NCBI RefSeq assembly: GCF_902364355.1
Contig: NZ_CABJDK010000011.1
Coordinates: forward strand, 6,083 to 70,082
Length of the DNA: 64,000 bases
DNA from: Collinsella aerofaciens
GTDB lineage: Bacteria > Actinomycetota > Coriobacteriia > Coriobacteriales > Coriobacteriaceae
Direction: 5' to 3'
How positions within the stretch are numbered: the first letter of the stretch is position 1; every line of letters starts with the position of its first letter. Below are positions 42,538-51,082 of this stretch, piece by piece. The position numbers and the translations under genes are program-made. The notes beneath the pieces are model-generated. The model searched no databases. It was not told the DNA's origin and was given only the letters and a program-made list of their open reading frames with translations.

Positions 42538-43239
42538 TCACAGGTCGCGTGCCCGGTAGACCTTGGTGCTGATGGCACAGCTGACAACGCCAAGGACGAC
42601 CGTTGCCAGCGCGACGGCACCACACAGGCAACCGAGGACGGCAAGATCGGGATTCGTCCCTGCAATCGACATGAGCTGGTTGCTGATGGGGTTGAATGAG
42701 TTTAGCGTGACCATGATAAGGCACATGAATAGGGCGTACAGACCAACGGATAGGCGTTGCGCCTTCATGTATTCAAATCGAAAGAACAGAGGCAGTACCA
42801 AAAACACCGCCATGAGGGAGAAAAGCATCGATATTGCCGAGGCGATTGCGGTCTCAAAGACGGTCTCTCCCGTGGAGGGGATACCCACGCTGTTTAAGAT
42901 CGGGATGGCGACGATACTCAACAGCACGGCCGCGCACGCCATGATGACCGAGAAAATAGTGATGCACAGGTAGCGTGCGCTGACGATGTCTTTGCGTGAG
43001 ATGGGCAGCGTTGCCCGATAGCGCTCCCATCCGTTTTGGTTGTCGAGCCCGGCCAGCGACGTCATGGCCATGATAGGCGACATGGCACTGATCGCGAAGG
43101 CGCCGGCGGCGCTCATGTCGGAATCACCATTCGATGCCCTGACGGCGGTCAGCACGACGAAGATGAACAGGCCGACACCTGCGATGCTCGGGACGAGCGT
43201 GCGAACGATGGGAAGCTCGGACATAATGGCGCGTTTCAT
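42538..43239 (-). CDS. ABC-2 type transporter permease
   Basis: 233 residues with six predicted helices (TLVPSIAGVGLFIFVVLT, LCITIFSVIMACAAVLLSIV and others) and a cytoplasmic segment typical of ABC-2 permeases (NGWERYRATLPISRKDIVSARY). The start overlaps the stop of the ATPase gene by 4 bases. Last gene of the GntR-ATPase-permease unit. This arrangement is typical of exporters or immunity transporters controlled by YtrA-type regulators. Confidence 0.85.
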   Translation of the reverse strand: MKRAIMSELPIVRTLVPSIAGVGLFIFVVLTAVRASNGDSDMSAAGAFAISAMSPIMAMTSLAGLDNQNGWERYRATLPISRKDIVSARYLCITIFSVIMACAAVLLSIVAIPILNSVGIPSTGETVFETAIASAISMLFSLMAVFLVLPLFFRFEYMKAQRLSVGLYALFMCLIMVTLNSFNPISNQLMSIAGTNPDLAVLGCLCGAVALATVVLGVVSCAISTKVYRARDL

Positions 43240-44117
43240 TTCAAAGCCCCTTTCAGCATGAAGCGAAGATAGTCATCAATGGTTGCCCGATCGCAGGGAA
43301 TCTCGGGGAAGGCCTCGAGCACTTCGCGGTGGTTGGGCACGAGCACGTCCACGCTGTAGGCGTGGCGGGCGGCGCGGGTGCCTTCGACGCAAGCCATGAG
43401 CTCGGCGGCCTGTGCCTGGGTGCAGTGGGCGATGCCGGCGCGGTCGGTAATGTCCTCGCGTGGCAGGTCAAACACAATCGAGCCGTTATCGATGCAGATG
43501 ACGCGGTCGGCAGCACGATCGAGATCAGACGTAATGTGGCTCGAGAGCAGCACGCTGCGCTGGCCGTCGGCGACAAAGGCGAGCAGCTCATCGAGCAGTT
43601 CCTCGCGTGCCATGGGATCGAGGCCCGCGGTGCCTTCGTCCAAAACGAGCAGCTTGGCATTGTGGCTGAGCGCGCAGGCGAGCTGCAGCTTCATACCCAT
43701 GCCGCGGGAGAGGTCCTTGACCTTTGTCTTGGGATCGAGGCCAAATCGGTTGATGAATCCGGCGAACGTTTCGCGGTCCCACGTGGGGTACGCCGGGCCT
43801 ACGAGCGCCTCGATCTGGCCGACCTTGAGCGTGGAGGGGAAGGGGCATGTGTCCAGCACGAGGCCGATGCGAGAGCGCAGGTGGCGTTGCGACTCATCGG
43901 GCGCGTCGGTGCCACAGCGCTGCCCAAACAGGTGCACCTCGCCGGCATCGAGCTTTATAAGCCCAAGCGTGGCGCGAATGGTCGTCGTCTTGCCGGCGCC
44001 GTTTGCGCCCACAAAGCCAACAATTTGGCCGGGCTCCACGGCCAACGAGACGCCACGTAGCGAAAAGCGGTCGCTCACGCGGCGTGAGATGCTTTTGAGT
44101 TCTAGCAAGTTTTGCAT
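43236..44117 (-). CDS. ABC transporter ATP-binding protein
   Basis: 293 residues. Walker A GANGAGKTT, signature LSRGMGMKLQLA, Walker B LLVLDEGTAGLD and H-loop SSHITSDLDRAADR are all intact. The last 60 residues form a small extra domain common in drug- and antimicrobial-peptide-type ABC-2 exporters. Translationally coupled to the permease and 23 bases downstream of the GntR gene. Confidence 0.88.
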   Translation of the reverse strand: MQNLLELKSISRRVSDRFSLRGVSLAVEPGQIVGFVGANGAGKTTTIRATLGLIKLDAGEVHLFGQRCGTDAPDESQRHLRSRIGLVLDTCPFPSTLKVGQIEALVGPAYPTWDRETFAGFINRFGLDPKTKVKDLSRGMGMKLQLACALSHNAKLLVLDEGTAGLDPMAREELLDELLAFVADGQRSVLLSSHITSDLDRAADRVICIDNGSIVFDLPREDITDRAGIAHCTQAQAAELMACVEGTRAARHAYSVDVLVPNHREVLEAFPEIPCDRATIDDYLRFMLKGALK

Positions 44118-44140
44118 GGCATAGCCTTTCTTGCAGATGG

Positions 44141-44521
44141 TTACTGCATGGTTTCGGGGGCTACCAGGTCGAGCATCTCGTGCAGTTTATCGCGCGTGAC
44201 GCCCACGGCTTCGGCTTGCGTTGCTGCCTGTGCGAGCAGCTCTTCGATATGGCAGAGCTGATTTTCGCGCAAGAGTTCTTGGTTGCCCTCGGCGACAAAA
44301 CAGCCCTTGCCCTGCACAGTGCAGATAAAGCCGAGTTGCTCCAGGTCGGCGTAGGCGCGCTTGGTGGTGATGACACTCACGCCAAGATCGCTCGCGAGTG
44401 CACGGATGCTGGGGAGTTTGGCTCCCGCAGCAAGCGTGCCCGAAAGGATCTGAGCTTTGACCTGCGAAGTTATCTGCTCGTAGATGGGCTTGTCGCTCGA
44501 ATTGGATAGGATGATGTCCAC
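44141..44521 (-). CDS. GntR-family regulator, YtrA subfamily
   Basis: 126 residues: a winged helix of the GntR type (PIYEQITSQVKAQILSG, LPSIRALASDLGVSVITTKRAYADLE split at Gly) followed by only about 50 helical residues, the short effector region of YtrA members. It is the first gene of the ABC operon and probably autoregulates it; a palindrome overlaps the upstream region. YtrA-type systems often respond to cell-wall-active compounds. Confidence 0.87.
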   Translation of the reverse strand: MDIILSNSSDKPIYEQITSQVKAQILSGTLAAGAKLPSIRALASDLGVSVITTKRAYADLEQLGFICTVQGKGCFVAEGNQELLRENQLCHIEELLAQAATQAEAVGVTRDKLHEMLDLVAPETMQ

Positions 44522-44548
44522 AGCGGCTCCTTAGCTGATGGGCTACAC

Positions 44549-44580
44549 GTGTATATAACCGGTAAGCACAGTATATACAC
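44549..44580 (-). promoter_or_regulatory. Probable YtrA-type operator/promoter
   Basis: GTGTATAT at 44549-44556 is inverted as ATATACAC at 44573-44580, about 30-60 bases before the GntR start, with AT-rich cores that also fit -10 boxes. Confidence 0.5.
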
Positions 44581-44636
44581 ACTATGTACAGTTGAGCAAG
44601 AGGAAATTACGGGGCTGTCCGTCCCTCTACTCATTC

Positions 44637-44933
44637 ATCTCAATCTGTAACAGTAAGACCCGTTTTGGATGACTAACTGTTACAGATTGAGATCTTTCTG
44701 AGACGTCCGACCGTTTGTCTCAATTTGTAACATCTGGAGTTGTTTTTGGCAGCTAACTGTTACAGATTGAGATTTTGTCGACAGGTCCATTCATTTGTCT
44801 TGATCTGTAACATCTAGATCCGTTTTTGCTGGCTAACTGTTACAGATCAAGATATTGGCTGCCCGCCCTGTGCGTTCATCTCAATCTGTAACATCTGGAG
44901 GTCAAAAACCCTTCTAGGTGTTACAGATTGAGA
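44637..44933. repeat. Array of four large hairpins with 80-bp period
   Basis: Units at 44637-44693, 44718-44772, 44798-44852 and 44878-44933. Each is TCTCAATCTGTAACA, a 25-base loop, then TGTTACAGATTGAGA. Unit 3 has TCTTGATC with GATCAAGA, so two substitutions are matched in the other arm. Unit 2 has one G-T-type change. Loops 1-3 share CGTTTTTG-like cores and end GCTAAC or ACTAAC; loop 4 looks like the reverse complement, so unit 4 may be inverted. It lies between the divergent GntR and RF3 genes. Confidence 0.85.
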
Positions 44934-45078
44934 CAAACCGTCGCGGAACACCGCTGACATTCCACCGTCCGAGTCCCAACTGATGAATTTGTCCTGATAG
45001 GTGCCCTATGGCGGGATTTCGCGGCTACAATAGTACGGTTTCAACGACGTAATGCACTCAATGCAAGAAAGGATCCGC

Positions 45079-46692
45079 ATGGCAAGCCTGTCGGATGAAA
45101 TCTCGTCGCGCCGCACATTCGCGATCATCAGCCACCCGGATGCCGGTAAGACCACACTTACCGAGAAGCTGCTGCTCTATACCGGCAGCATCCAGACCGC
45201 CGGTTCGGTCAAGGGCAAGAGCTCGGCCAAGCATGCCGTCTCGGACTGGATGGACATCGAGAAGGAGCGCGGTATTTCCGTTACCTCCTCGGTACTGCAG
45301 TTCACCTATAACGGCGCCTGCGTCAACATCCTCGATACTCCCGGCCACCAGGACTTCTCGGAGGACACCTACCGTACCCTTATGGCCGCCGACGCCGCGG
45401 TCATGGTCATCGACGGCGCCAAGGGCGTCGAGGCCCAGACCAAAAAGCTCTTTAAGGTCTGTACGCTGCGCCATATTCCCATCTTCACCTTTGTGAACAA
45501 GCTCGACCACGAGGCTCGCGACCCCTTTGAGCTCATGGAAGAGATCGAGAACGTTCTGGGTATCAATACGTATCCCATGAACTGGCCGATCGGCAGTGGC
45601 CGCAACTTCCGTGGCGTGTTCGATCGTCAGACCCGTCGCGTCATTGCCTTTGAGGGCGACGGCCACGCCAACGCCACCAAGAAGGTCGCCGAGGTCGAGG
45701 CCGAGCTAGGCGATCCGGCCATGGATGAGCTTATTGGCGAGGAGAACCATAAGAACCTGATGGACGACATCGAGCTGCTCGATGGCGCCGGCGACGAGCT
45801 CGACTTGGATGCCGTGGCGTGCGGCAAGCTGAGCCCGGCGTTCTTTGGCTCGGCGCTCACCAACTTTGGTGTGGAGCCCTTCCTTAAGGAATTCCTGCGC
45901 CTTGCCCCGACGCCGCGCGCCTACACCGATACGCTCACCAGCGAACCGGTCGCGCCCGCCGAGAACGACTTTAGCGGCTTTGTCTTTAAGATCCAGGCCA
46001 ACATGGACAAGAACCACCGTGACCGCATTGCCTTTGTGCGCATTTGCTCGGGCAAGTTCGAGCGCGGCATGGATGCCTTCCATATGCAGGGCAACCGCAA
46101 GCTCAAGCTGGCTACGGGCACCTCGATGATGGCCGACGACCGCGCCATCGTGGACGAGGCGTACGCTGGCGATATCGTGGGCCTGTTCGATCCGGGTATC
46201 TTTAGCATCGGCGACACCGTGTGCTCCGGTAAGCGCCACGTGCAGTATCCGCAGATCCCGACGTTCGCCCCCGAGATGTTCGCCCGCATCACGCAGGTCG
46301 ACACGCTCAAGCGCAAGCAGTTCGTCAAGGGCATGGAGGAGCTTGCCCAGGAGGGCGCCATCCAGATCTTCCGCGAGCTGGGTGCCGGCATGGAAAGCGT
46401 CATTGTGGGCGTGGTCGGCGTGCTGCAGTTTGAGGTGCTCGAGCGCCGCCTCAAGGCCGAGTACCGTGTTGAGGTTCGTCGCCAGCCACTGCCCTATACG
46501 GACATCCGCTGGATCCAGAACGACCCCGACACCATCGATATCCCGGGCCTTTCGCTCACGCGCGATACCCTGCGCGTCGAGGACATGCGCGGCGGTAAGC
46601 TGCTGCTGTTCACGAGCCCGTGGAACGTGGACTGGGCAACCGACCACAACCCCGACCTTGTCCTGTCGGAGTTTGGCAACGTAACGTTTTAG
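45079..46692 (+). CDS. prfC: Peptide chain release factor 3
   Basis: 537-residue translational GTPase that recycles RF1/RF2. G1 SHPDAGKTT, G2 region RGISVTSSV, G3 DTPGHQDFSEDTY, G4 NKLDHEARDP. Domains II and III follow, with VGVVGVLQFEVLERRL and ending in WNVDWATDHNPDL. ATG 45079 is preferred: AAAGGA 5 bases upstream and MASLSDEISSRRTFAI aligning with known N-termini. A TACAAT box lies at 45026-45031. A terminator-like stem follows. Confidence 0.93.
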   Translation: MASLSDEISSRRTFAIISHPDAGKTTLTEKLLLYTGSIQTAGSVKGKSSAKHAVSDWMDIEKERGISVTSSVLQFTYNGACVNILDTPGHQDFSEDTYRTLMAADAAVMVIDGAKGVEAQTKKLFKVCTLRHIPIFTFVNKLDHEARDPFELMEEIENVLGINTYPMNWPIGSGRNFRGVFDRQTRRVIAFEGDGHANATKKVAEVEAELGDPAMDELIGEENHKNLMDDIELLDGAGDELDLDAVACGKLSPAFFGSALTNFGVEPFLKEFLRLAPTPRAYTDTLTSEPVAPAENDFSGFVFKIQANMDKNHRDRIAFVRICSGKFERGMDAFHMQGNRKLKLATGTSMMADDRAIVDEAYAGDIVGLFDPGIFSIGDTVCSGKRHVQYPQIPTFAPEMFARITQVDTLKRKQFVKGMEELAQEGAIQIFRELGAGMESVIVGVVGVLQFEVLERRLKAEYRVEVRRQPLPYTDIRWIQNDPDTIDIPGLSLTRDTLRVEDMRGGKLLLFTSPWNVDWATDHNPDLVLSEFGNVTF

Positions 46693-46698
46693 TGCGCC

Positions 46699-46735
46699 GG
46701 CGCGGTGGTCCTGCGGGGCTGCCGCGCCGTTTGCT
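46699..46735 (+). terminator. Terminator-like hairpin after prfC
   Basis: GGCGCGG pairs with CCGCGCC, followed by GTTTGCTT. Confidence 0.6.
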
Positions 46736-46848
46736 TGCCTGCCGCCGCGTGAGCGGCTATCATACCCACCGTCGCCTCAAGACCGTGGCGGCCGAGCAGT
46801 TCGGGTCCGATATCCTGCTCGTTAAACCTAAAACCAAAGGAGTACATA

Positions 46849-47571
46849 ATGATCAAGAAGGTCATGGAGGACTACAAGGTCCTGTTGCGGAGCATTCCCG
46901 CGGCAACGGTTTCGCTGTTTTTCGTGAGCGTCATCATGATGAACCTGCTGGCCAACAAAGAGCTCATCAGCCTGCCGTATCTGGCACTCGATTGCGGCTT
47001 TGTGGTGAGCTGGGTTTCGTTTTTGTGCCAGGACATGATCTGCAAGCGCTTTGGCGCCAAGGCATCCATCAAAATCTCTATCCTCGCGCTGGCGGTCAAC
47101 CTGGCCGTAAGCCTGTGCTTTTGGCTGTGCTCGCTCACGCCCGGCATGTGGGGCGCCTACTATGACACGGGCATGATCGAGGTCAACACCGCCCTTAACG
47201 CCACCATCGGCGGCACCTGGTACGTGGTGTTGGGCTCTTCGCTGGCAATGCTCGTTTCTGCCGTGGTGAACTCCACGCTCAACCAGTCGCTCGGCCGTAT
47301 GCTCAAAAAGAATAACTTTGCGAGCTTTGCCTTCCGTTCCTATGTGTCCACGGGTGTTGGCCAGTTTATCGACAACCTGGTCTTTGCCATTGTGGTGAGC
47401 CACACGTTCTTTGGCTGGACCTGGGTGCAGGTTCTTATGTGCTCGCTGACGGGTGCCGTCGCCGAGCTGCTGTGCGAGGTCTTCCTGAGCCCCGTGGGCT
47501 ACAAGGTCGTGCGCGGCTGGGAGCGCGAGAATGTGGGTGCTGAGTACCTCGAGCGCCACGCAACCGCCTAA
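46849..47571 (+). CDS. VUT-family transporter (queuosine precursor transporter-like, YhhQ)
   Basis: 240 residues, about six helices. The family signature region is LDCGFVVSWVSFLCQDMICKRFG, seen in two pieces, with VNSTLNQSL and FIDNLVFAI further on. Members import queuosine precursors. AAAGGAG lies 8 bases before the ATG. The SDR gene follows 9 bases after the stop, so they are probably co-transcribed. I looked for a preQ1 riboswitch upstream and did not find a convincing one. Confidence 0.78.
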   Translation: MIKKVMEDYKVLLRSIPAATVSLFFVSVIMMNLLANKELISLPYLALDCGFVVSWVSFLCQDMICKRFGAKASIKISILALAVNLAVSLCFWLCSLTPGMWGAYYDTGMIEVNTALNATIGGTWYVVLGSSLAMLVSAVVNSTLNQSLGRMLKKNNFASFAFRSYVSTGVGQFIDNLVFAIVVSHTFFGWTWVQVLMCSLTGAVAELLCEVFLSPVGYKVVRGWERENVGAEYLERHATA

Positions 47572-47580
47572 GGAGCAGAT

Positions 47581-48261
47581 ATGCGGGTTTTGATCACGGG
47601 CGCTTCGGGCGGCATCGGGGCCGCGTGCGTGCAACGCTTTTTGGACGACGGCCACGAAGTCGTGGGCTTTGATCTGCTGCCGGCGGCGATCGAACACGAG
47701 CGCTACCGCCATCTGATCGTTGATGTCCGCGAGCCGGACTCGTTTCCAGTTAACCTTGAACCCCAGGTAATCGTAAACGTCGCCGGTACACAGGATTCGG
47801 CCGACGACATTGCCGCCAACCTGCGTGGCACCATCAGCGTGACCGAGCGCTATGCCTTTGTGGGGGAGGGGCTTGCCGCCAAGCCGGCGCCGGCCATTAC
47901 ATCCGTGGTCAATGTGGGGTCGGCGAGCGGGCATACGGGATCGGAGTTTCCCGCCTATGCCGCCAGCAAGGGCGGCGTTATCGCCTACACCAAGAACCTT
48001 GCAAACCGCCTGGCGCCGCAGGCCATCGCCAACAGCGTGGACCCGGGCGGCGTTATCACGCCGCTCAACCGTTGCGTGATGGAAGACGAACACCTGTGGA
48101 ACCAGATTATGGAGCTCACGCCGCTTAAACGCTGGGCCACCGCCCAAGAGATCGCCGAGTGGATCTACTTTGTGGGCGTGACCAACCGGTTTATGACCGG
48201 GCAGAGCCTGCTGATCGATGGCGGAGAGGCCGGCCGCACACAGTTTATTTGGCCCGAATAG
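47581..48261 (+). CDS. Short-chain dehydrogenase/reductase
   Basis: 226 residues. Cofactor loop TGASGGIGAACV, an NVAG strand in place of NNAG, catalytic Ser in VNVGSASG, YAASKGG (Tyr-x-x-x-Lys), SVDPGGV and a C-terminal LLIDGGEAG. An acidic residue after strand 2 (VVGFDLLP) favours NAD over NADP. Collinsella-type gut bacteria carry bile-acid hydroxysteroid dehydrogenases of this fold, but nothing here proves that substrate. Probably in one unit with the VUT transporter. Confidence 0.83.
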   Translation: MRVLITGASGGIGAACVQRFLDDGHEVVGFDLLPAAIEHERYRHLIVDVREPDSFPVNLEPQVIVNVAGTQDSADDIAANLRGTISVTERYAFVGEGLAAKPAPAITSVVNVGSASGHTGSEFPAYAASKGGVIAYTKNLANRLAPQAIANSVDPGGVITPLNRCVMEDEHLWNQIMELTPLKRWATAQEIAEWIYFVGVTNRFMTGQSLLIDGGEAGRTQFIWPE

Positions 48262-48262
48262 G

Positions 48263-48303
48263 AAACGCGCCCGATGGCAAGATCGCTGTCGGGCGCGTTT
48301 TTG
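48263..48303. terminator. Terminator between SDR and ung
   Basis: AAACGCGCCCGA and TCGGGCGCGTTT pair across a 14-base loop, with TTTTT on the plus side. It lies between convergent genes. Confidence 0.82.
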
Positions 48304-48315
48304 ATGTATCGATTT

Positions 48316-49041
48316 TTAGCCGAGGCAAGTCCAGTTGACGGGGGTCGAGCCGTACTGTTCGAGTAGCCGATTGGCTGCTGAGAAGGGGCGCGATCCCATA
48401 AAAGCGGGGAGTTCTGCCGTGGCGCGGTTTGCCGAAAGCGGCGAAGGGTGTGTGGAGGCCAGGCAGAACTTGCTGCTTTCCCTGTCCGCGCCGGTCGCGG
48501 CGAGCTTGCCCTCGACCATCTGCTGGGCAAAGCGGCCCCATGCCAAAAAGACGACCGGCTGGGGCAGCTGGCAGCAGCGCTGAATAACGTAGTCGGTGAG
48601 CGTGCTCCAGCCCAGCTTGGCGTGCGAGTTCGCGGCATGTTCGCGCACGGTGAGCGTCGTGTTGAGAAGCAGGACGCCCTGTTGTGCCCAGGGGGTTAGG
48701 TCTCCCGTGGCGGGAATGGGGCAGCCCAGATCGGCGTTGAGTTCCTTATAGATGTTGCGCAGGCTCGGCGGCAACTTGGTTTGCGTCGCAGGCACCGAGA
48801 AAGACAGACCCATGGCCTGGTTGGGTCCGTGATAGGGGTCTTGACCCAAGATGACTACCTTGACCAGGTCGGCCGGGGTGTAGGCGAGGGCATTGAGGAT
48901 GTCGTCTTGTGCCGGGTAGATGGTCTGCTCGGCACGCAGGAGGGCGATGCGCTCGAGCAGCTGGTTCGTAGTGTCACGTACCGGCTGCGGCGCATCGCCC
49001 AACCAAGTTGCTATGTTGCGGTCGCGAGTTACAGCGTCCAT
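48316..49041 (-). CDS. ung: Uracil-DNA glycosylase
   Basis: 241 residues, family 1. Water-activating loop GQDPYHGPNQAMGLSFSV (in pieces), LLLNTTLTVRE, and the leucine-loop histidine motif HPSPLSANR. It removes uracil from DNA to start base-excision repair. Length is normal. ATG with AAAGGAG-like AAGGAG upstream. Monocistronic, convergent with the SDR gene. Confidence 0.93.
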   Translation of the reverse strand: MDAVTRDRNIATWLGDAPQPVRDTTNQLLERIALLRAEQTIYPAQDDILNALAYTPADLVKVVILGQDPYHGPNQAMGLSFSVPATQTKLPPSLRNIYKELNADLGCPIPATGDLTPWAQQGVLLLNTTLTVREHAANSHAKLGWSTLTDYVIQRCCQLPQPVVFLAWGRFAQQMVEGKLAATGADRESSKFCLASTHPSPLSANRATAELPAFMGSRPFSAANRLLEQYGSTPVNWTCLG

Positions 49042-49127
49042 AGAACTCCTTTAGGGCAGATGCTATGTTGGCATCTATTGTAAAGGCGTCCAGAGACCTT
49101 TATGCCACGGCTGCATGAGGAGTGGGC

Positions 49128-50030
49128 CTACGAGACGTGCTCGGGCGCTCCTGCCATACGAGCGTGCCCATGTGCGCGAAGGCGCGGAAGCTCGACGGTT
49201 GCCACCATGACGCCGGTGAGGATGAGGGCGGCGCCAAAGAAGGCGATGGGGCTCAGGACCTCGCCGACCAGGAAGAACGAGAAGACGGCGGAGCAGACCG
49301 GCTCGAGCGAGAAGGCGAAGCCGGTGGTCTCGGCAGGTACGTGGGGCTGCACGAGCGTCTGGGTGATAAAGCCGTAGGCAGAGCAGATGAGTGCAAGCGC
49401 AACGACAACGACGATCTCGTTCGGCGTGCTGGGAAGCGTGAAGCCGCCAAAGGTACATGCGGCGATGCCCGAGAACAAGCCACCGAAGCCCAGCTGCCAA
49501 ACGCCCAGAGCCAGCGGATCGACTTCCTCGACAAAGCGCTTGGCTACGATAATGTGGCCGGCATAGATAAAGGCCGAGAGCAGCATGATGATCGCACCGG
49601 GATTCAGGCTGGTAAAGTCGGCGCCCGAGAGCAAAAGCATGCCGCAGGTGACAATGGCGGTGCCGATGAGCACCTTGCGCTCGGGGGCGCGACGCAGCAG
49701 GGCCGCGTTGGCAAACGGTACGATCACGACCGTCAGGCTCTGCAAAAAGCCGGCGGTGGAGGCAGAAGTGAGGCTGGAGCCCAGGCACATGCAGGTGAGC
49801 TCGGTTGCCATGATGGCGCCGATGATGGCGGAACGAATCATCACGTCGCGGTTGATGCGCAGCGCGTGCTTGTGGAAGAGCAGCAGACAAGCTACAAAGG
49901 CGATGATGCAGCGCAGCGCGACGATGCTCGTGGCATTCATGCTGTCCATGCCGATCTTCATGAGGGGGTACGAAAAGCCCCATGCGACGGGAACGGAAAA
50001 TGAGAGCGCGATTGCTTTTTTGCGATCCAT
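49128..50030 (-). CDS. EamA/DMT-superfamily transporter
   Basis: 300 residues, ten predicted helices (SFSVPVAWGFSYPLMKIGMDS, then SIVALRCIIAFVACLLLF in separate helices), AAGGAG before the ATG. It ends with a short basic tail. Transcribed divergently from a LysR regulator, the common layout for a regulated exporter. Substrate unknown. Confidence 0.84.
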   Translation of the reverse strand: MDRKKAIALSFSVPVAWGFSYPLMKIGMDSMNATSIVALRCIIAFVACLLLFHKHALRINRDVMIRSAIIGAIMATELTCMCLGSSLTSASTAGFLQSLTVVIVPFANAALLRRAPERKVLIGTAIVTCGMLLLSGADFTSLNPGAIIMLLSAFIYAGHIIVAKRFVEEVDPLALGVWQLGFGGLFSGIAACTFGGFTLPSTPNEIVVVVALALICSAYGFITQTLVQPHVPAETTGFAFSLEPVCSAVFSFFLVGEVLSPIAFFGAALILTGVMVATVELPRLRAHGHARMAGAPEHVS

Positions 50031-50188
50031 GGGACTCCTTTTGTTACAGAACGGTTTCGCAAAAAGGATTCTGCTCCCAGATATGGATGTAGTAAAGCGA
50101 ATGTATCTTCAGTATGATTAAGAAATACTAATGTTGGAAGAAAAAGCCCTGGCAAAACGTTTTACGGCTACATCGATGTGGAGGCACG

Positions 50189-51055
50189 ATGGCATCGCGG
50201 TATCAGATTGTATGTATGGTGGTCGATTGCGGCAGCCTGAAACGTGCCGCCGACGAGCTGGGCTATACGCAAAGCGCGGTGAGCCAGGCCGTCAAGGCGC
50301 TCGAGCGCGAGCTGGGCACCACGATTATCGAGCGTGGCAAGCAGGGCGTCTCACTGACGCGCGACGGCAAACAGTATCTGCCGTATCTGCGCCAGATCGT
50401 TACGGCCGAGGCCGAGCTTGAGGGCAAGCGCCAGGAGTTGCTGGGGCTTTCGTCGACCGACATTCGCATTGCGACGTTTACCAACGTGAGTCGTACTGTG
50501 TTGCCGCGTGTGATCCGCGACTTTGGGGCCCTGCATCCGGGCGTGCGCTTTACCCTCAAGCAGGGCGATTACACGCGCAATGCCCAGTGGGTGCACGATG
50601 GCATGGTCGACTTTTGCTTTACAGCGCGTGGATTTACCGAGGGGCTCGAGAAACGCGTGGTCTATCACGACGAGCTGGTGGCGCTGTTGCCAGCCGTCCA
50701 TCCACTGGCGGCAAAGGAAAAGGTGACGCTTGCCGACCTGGCGTCCGAACCGTTTGTGCTGCTGGATGAGGGCGAACAGAGTCTGGTGCTCGATGCGTTT
50801 GCCGCGCACGGGCTATCGCCGCATGTGACGAGTGAGGTCACCGATGACTACACCATTATGGCGATGGTGGAGGAGGGCCTCGGTGTGAGCATGCTCTACC
50901 GCCGTACCGTCGAGGGCATGCGGGCCGATATTTGTGTGCGCCCCATCGTGCATGCTCCCTCGCGTGACGTAGTGGCAGCCTGGCGCAGCTGGGACACCAT
51001 GCCTATCGCCACGAGGCACTTTATCGACTATATGAGCTCACATATTGTCAATTAA
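50189..51055 (+). CDS. LysR-family transcriptional regulator
   Basis: 288 residues. N-terminal helix-turn-helix (CGSLKRAADELGYTQSAVSQAVKALE) and a type-2 periplasmic-binding effector domain (IRIATFTNVSRTVLPRVI, FTLKQGDYTRNAQW). It faces the EamA exporter gene across a 158-base gap that should hold both promoters and its binding site. Probably controls that exporter. Confidence 0.88.
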   Translation: MASRYQIVCMVVDCGSLKRAADELGYTQSAVSQAVKALERELGTTIIERGKQGVSLTRDGKQYLPYLRQIVTAEAELEGKRQELLGLSSTDIRIATFTNVSRTVLPRVIRDFGALHPGVRFTLKQGDYTRNAQWVHDGMVDFCFTARGFTEGLEKRVVYHDELVALLPAVHPLAAKEKVTLADLASEPFVLLDEGEQSLVLDAFAAHGLSPHVTSEVTDDYTIMAMVEEGLGVSMLYRRTVEGMRADICVRPIVHAPSRDVVAAWRSWDTMPIATRHFIDYMSSHIVN

Positions 51056-51082
51056 TGACTGGCATGGCGTTGAGTGCGGTGT

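Noticed and set aside
44637..44933. CRISPR array
   Set aside because: Repeats alternate in orientation, loops are similar to each other rather than unique, and no cas genes are present.
46740..46848. preQ1 riboswitch before the VUT transporter
   Set aside because: AAACCTAAAACCAAAGGAG is suggestive, but I could not draw the required pseudoknot, and the ribosome site explains the end.
47581..48261. Bile-acid hydroxysteroid dehydrogenase as a firm call
   Set aside because: Only general SDR motifs are visible; no substrate-specific signature can be claimed.
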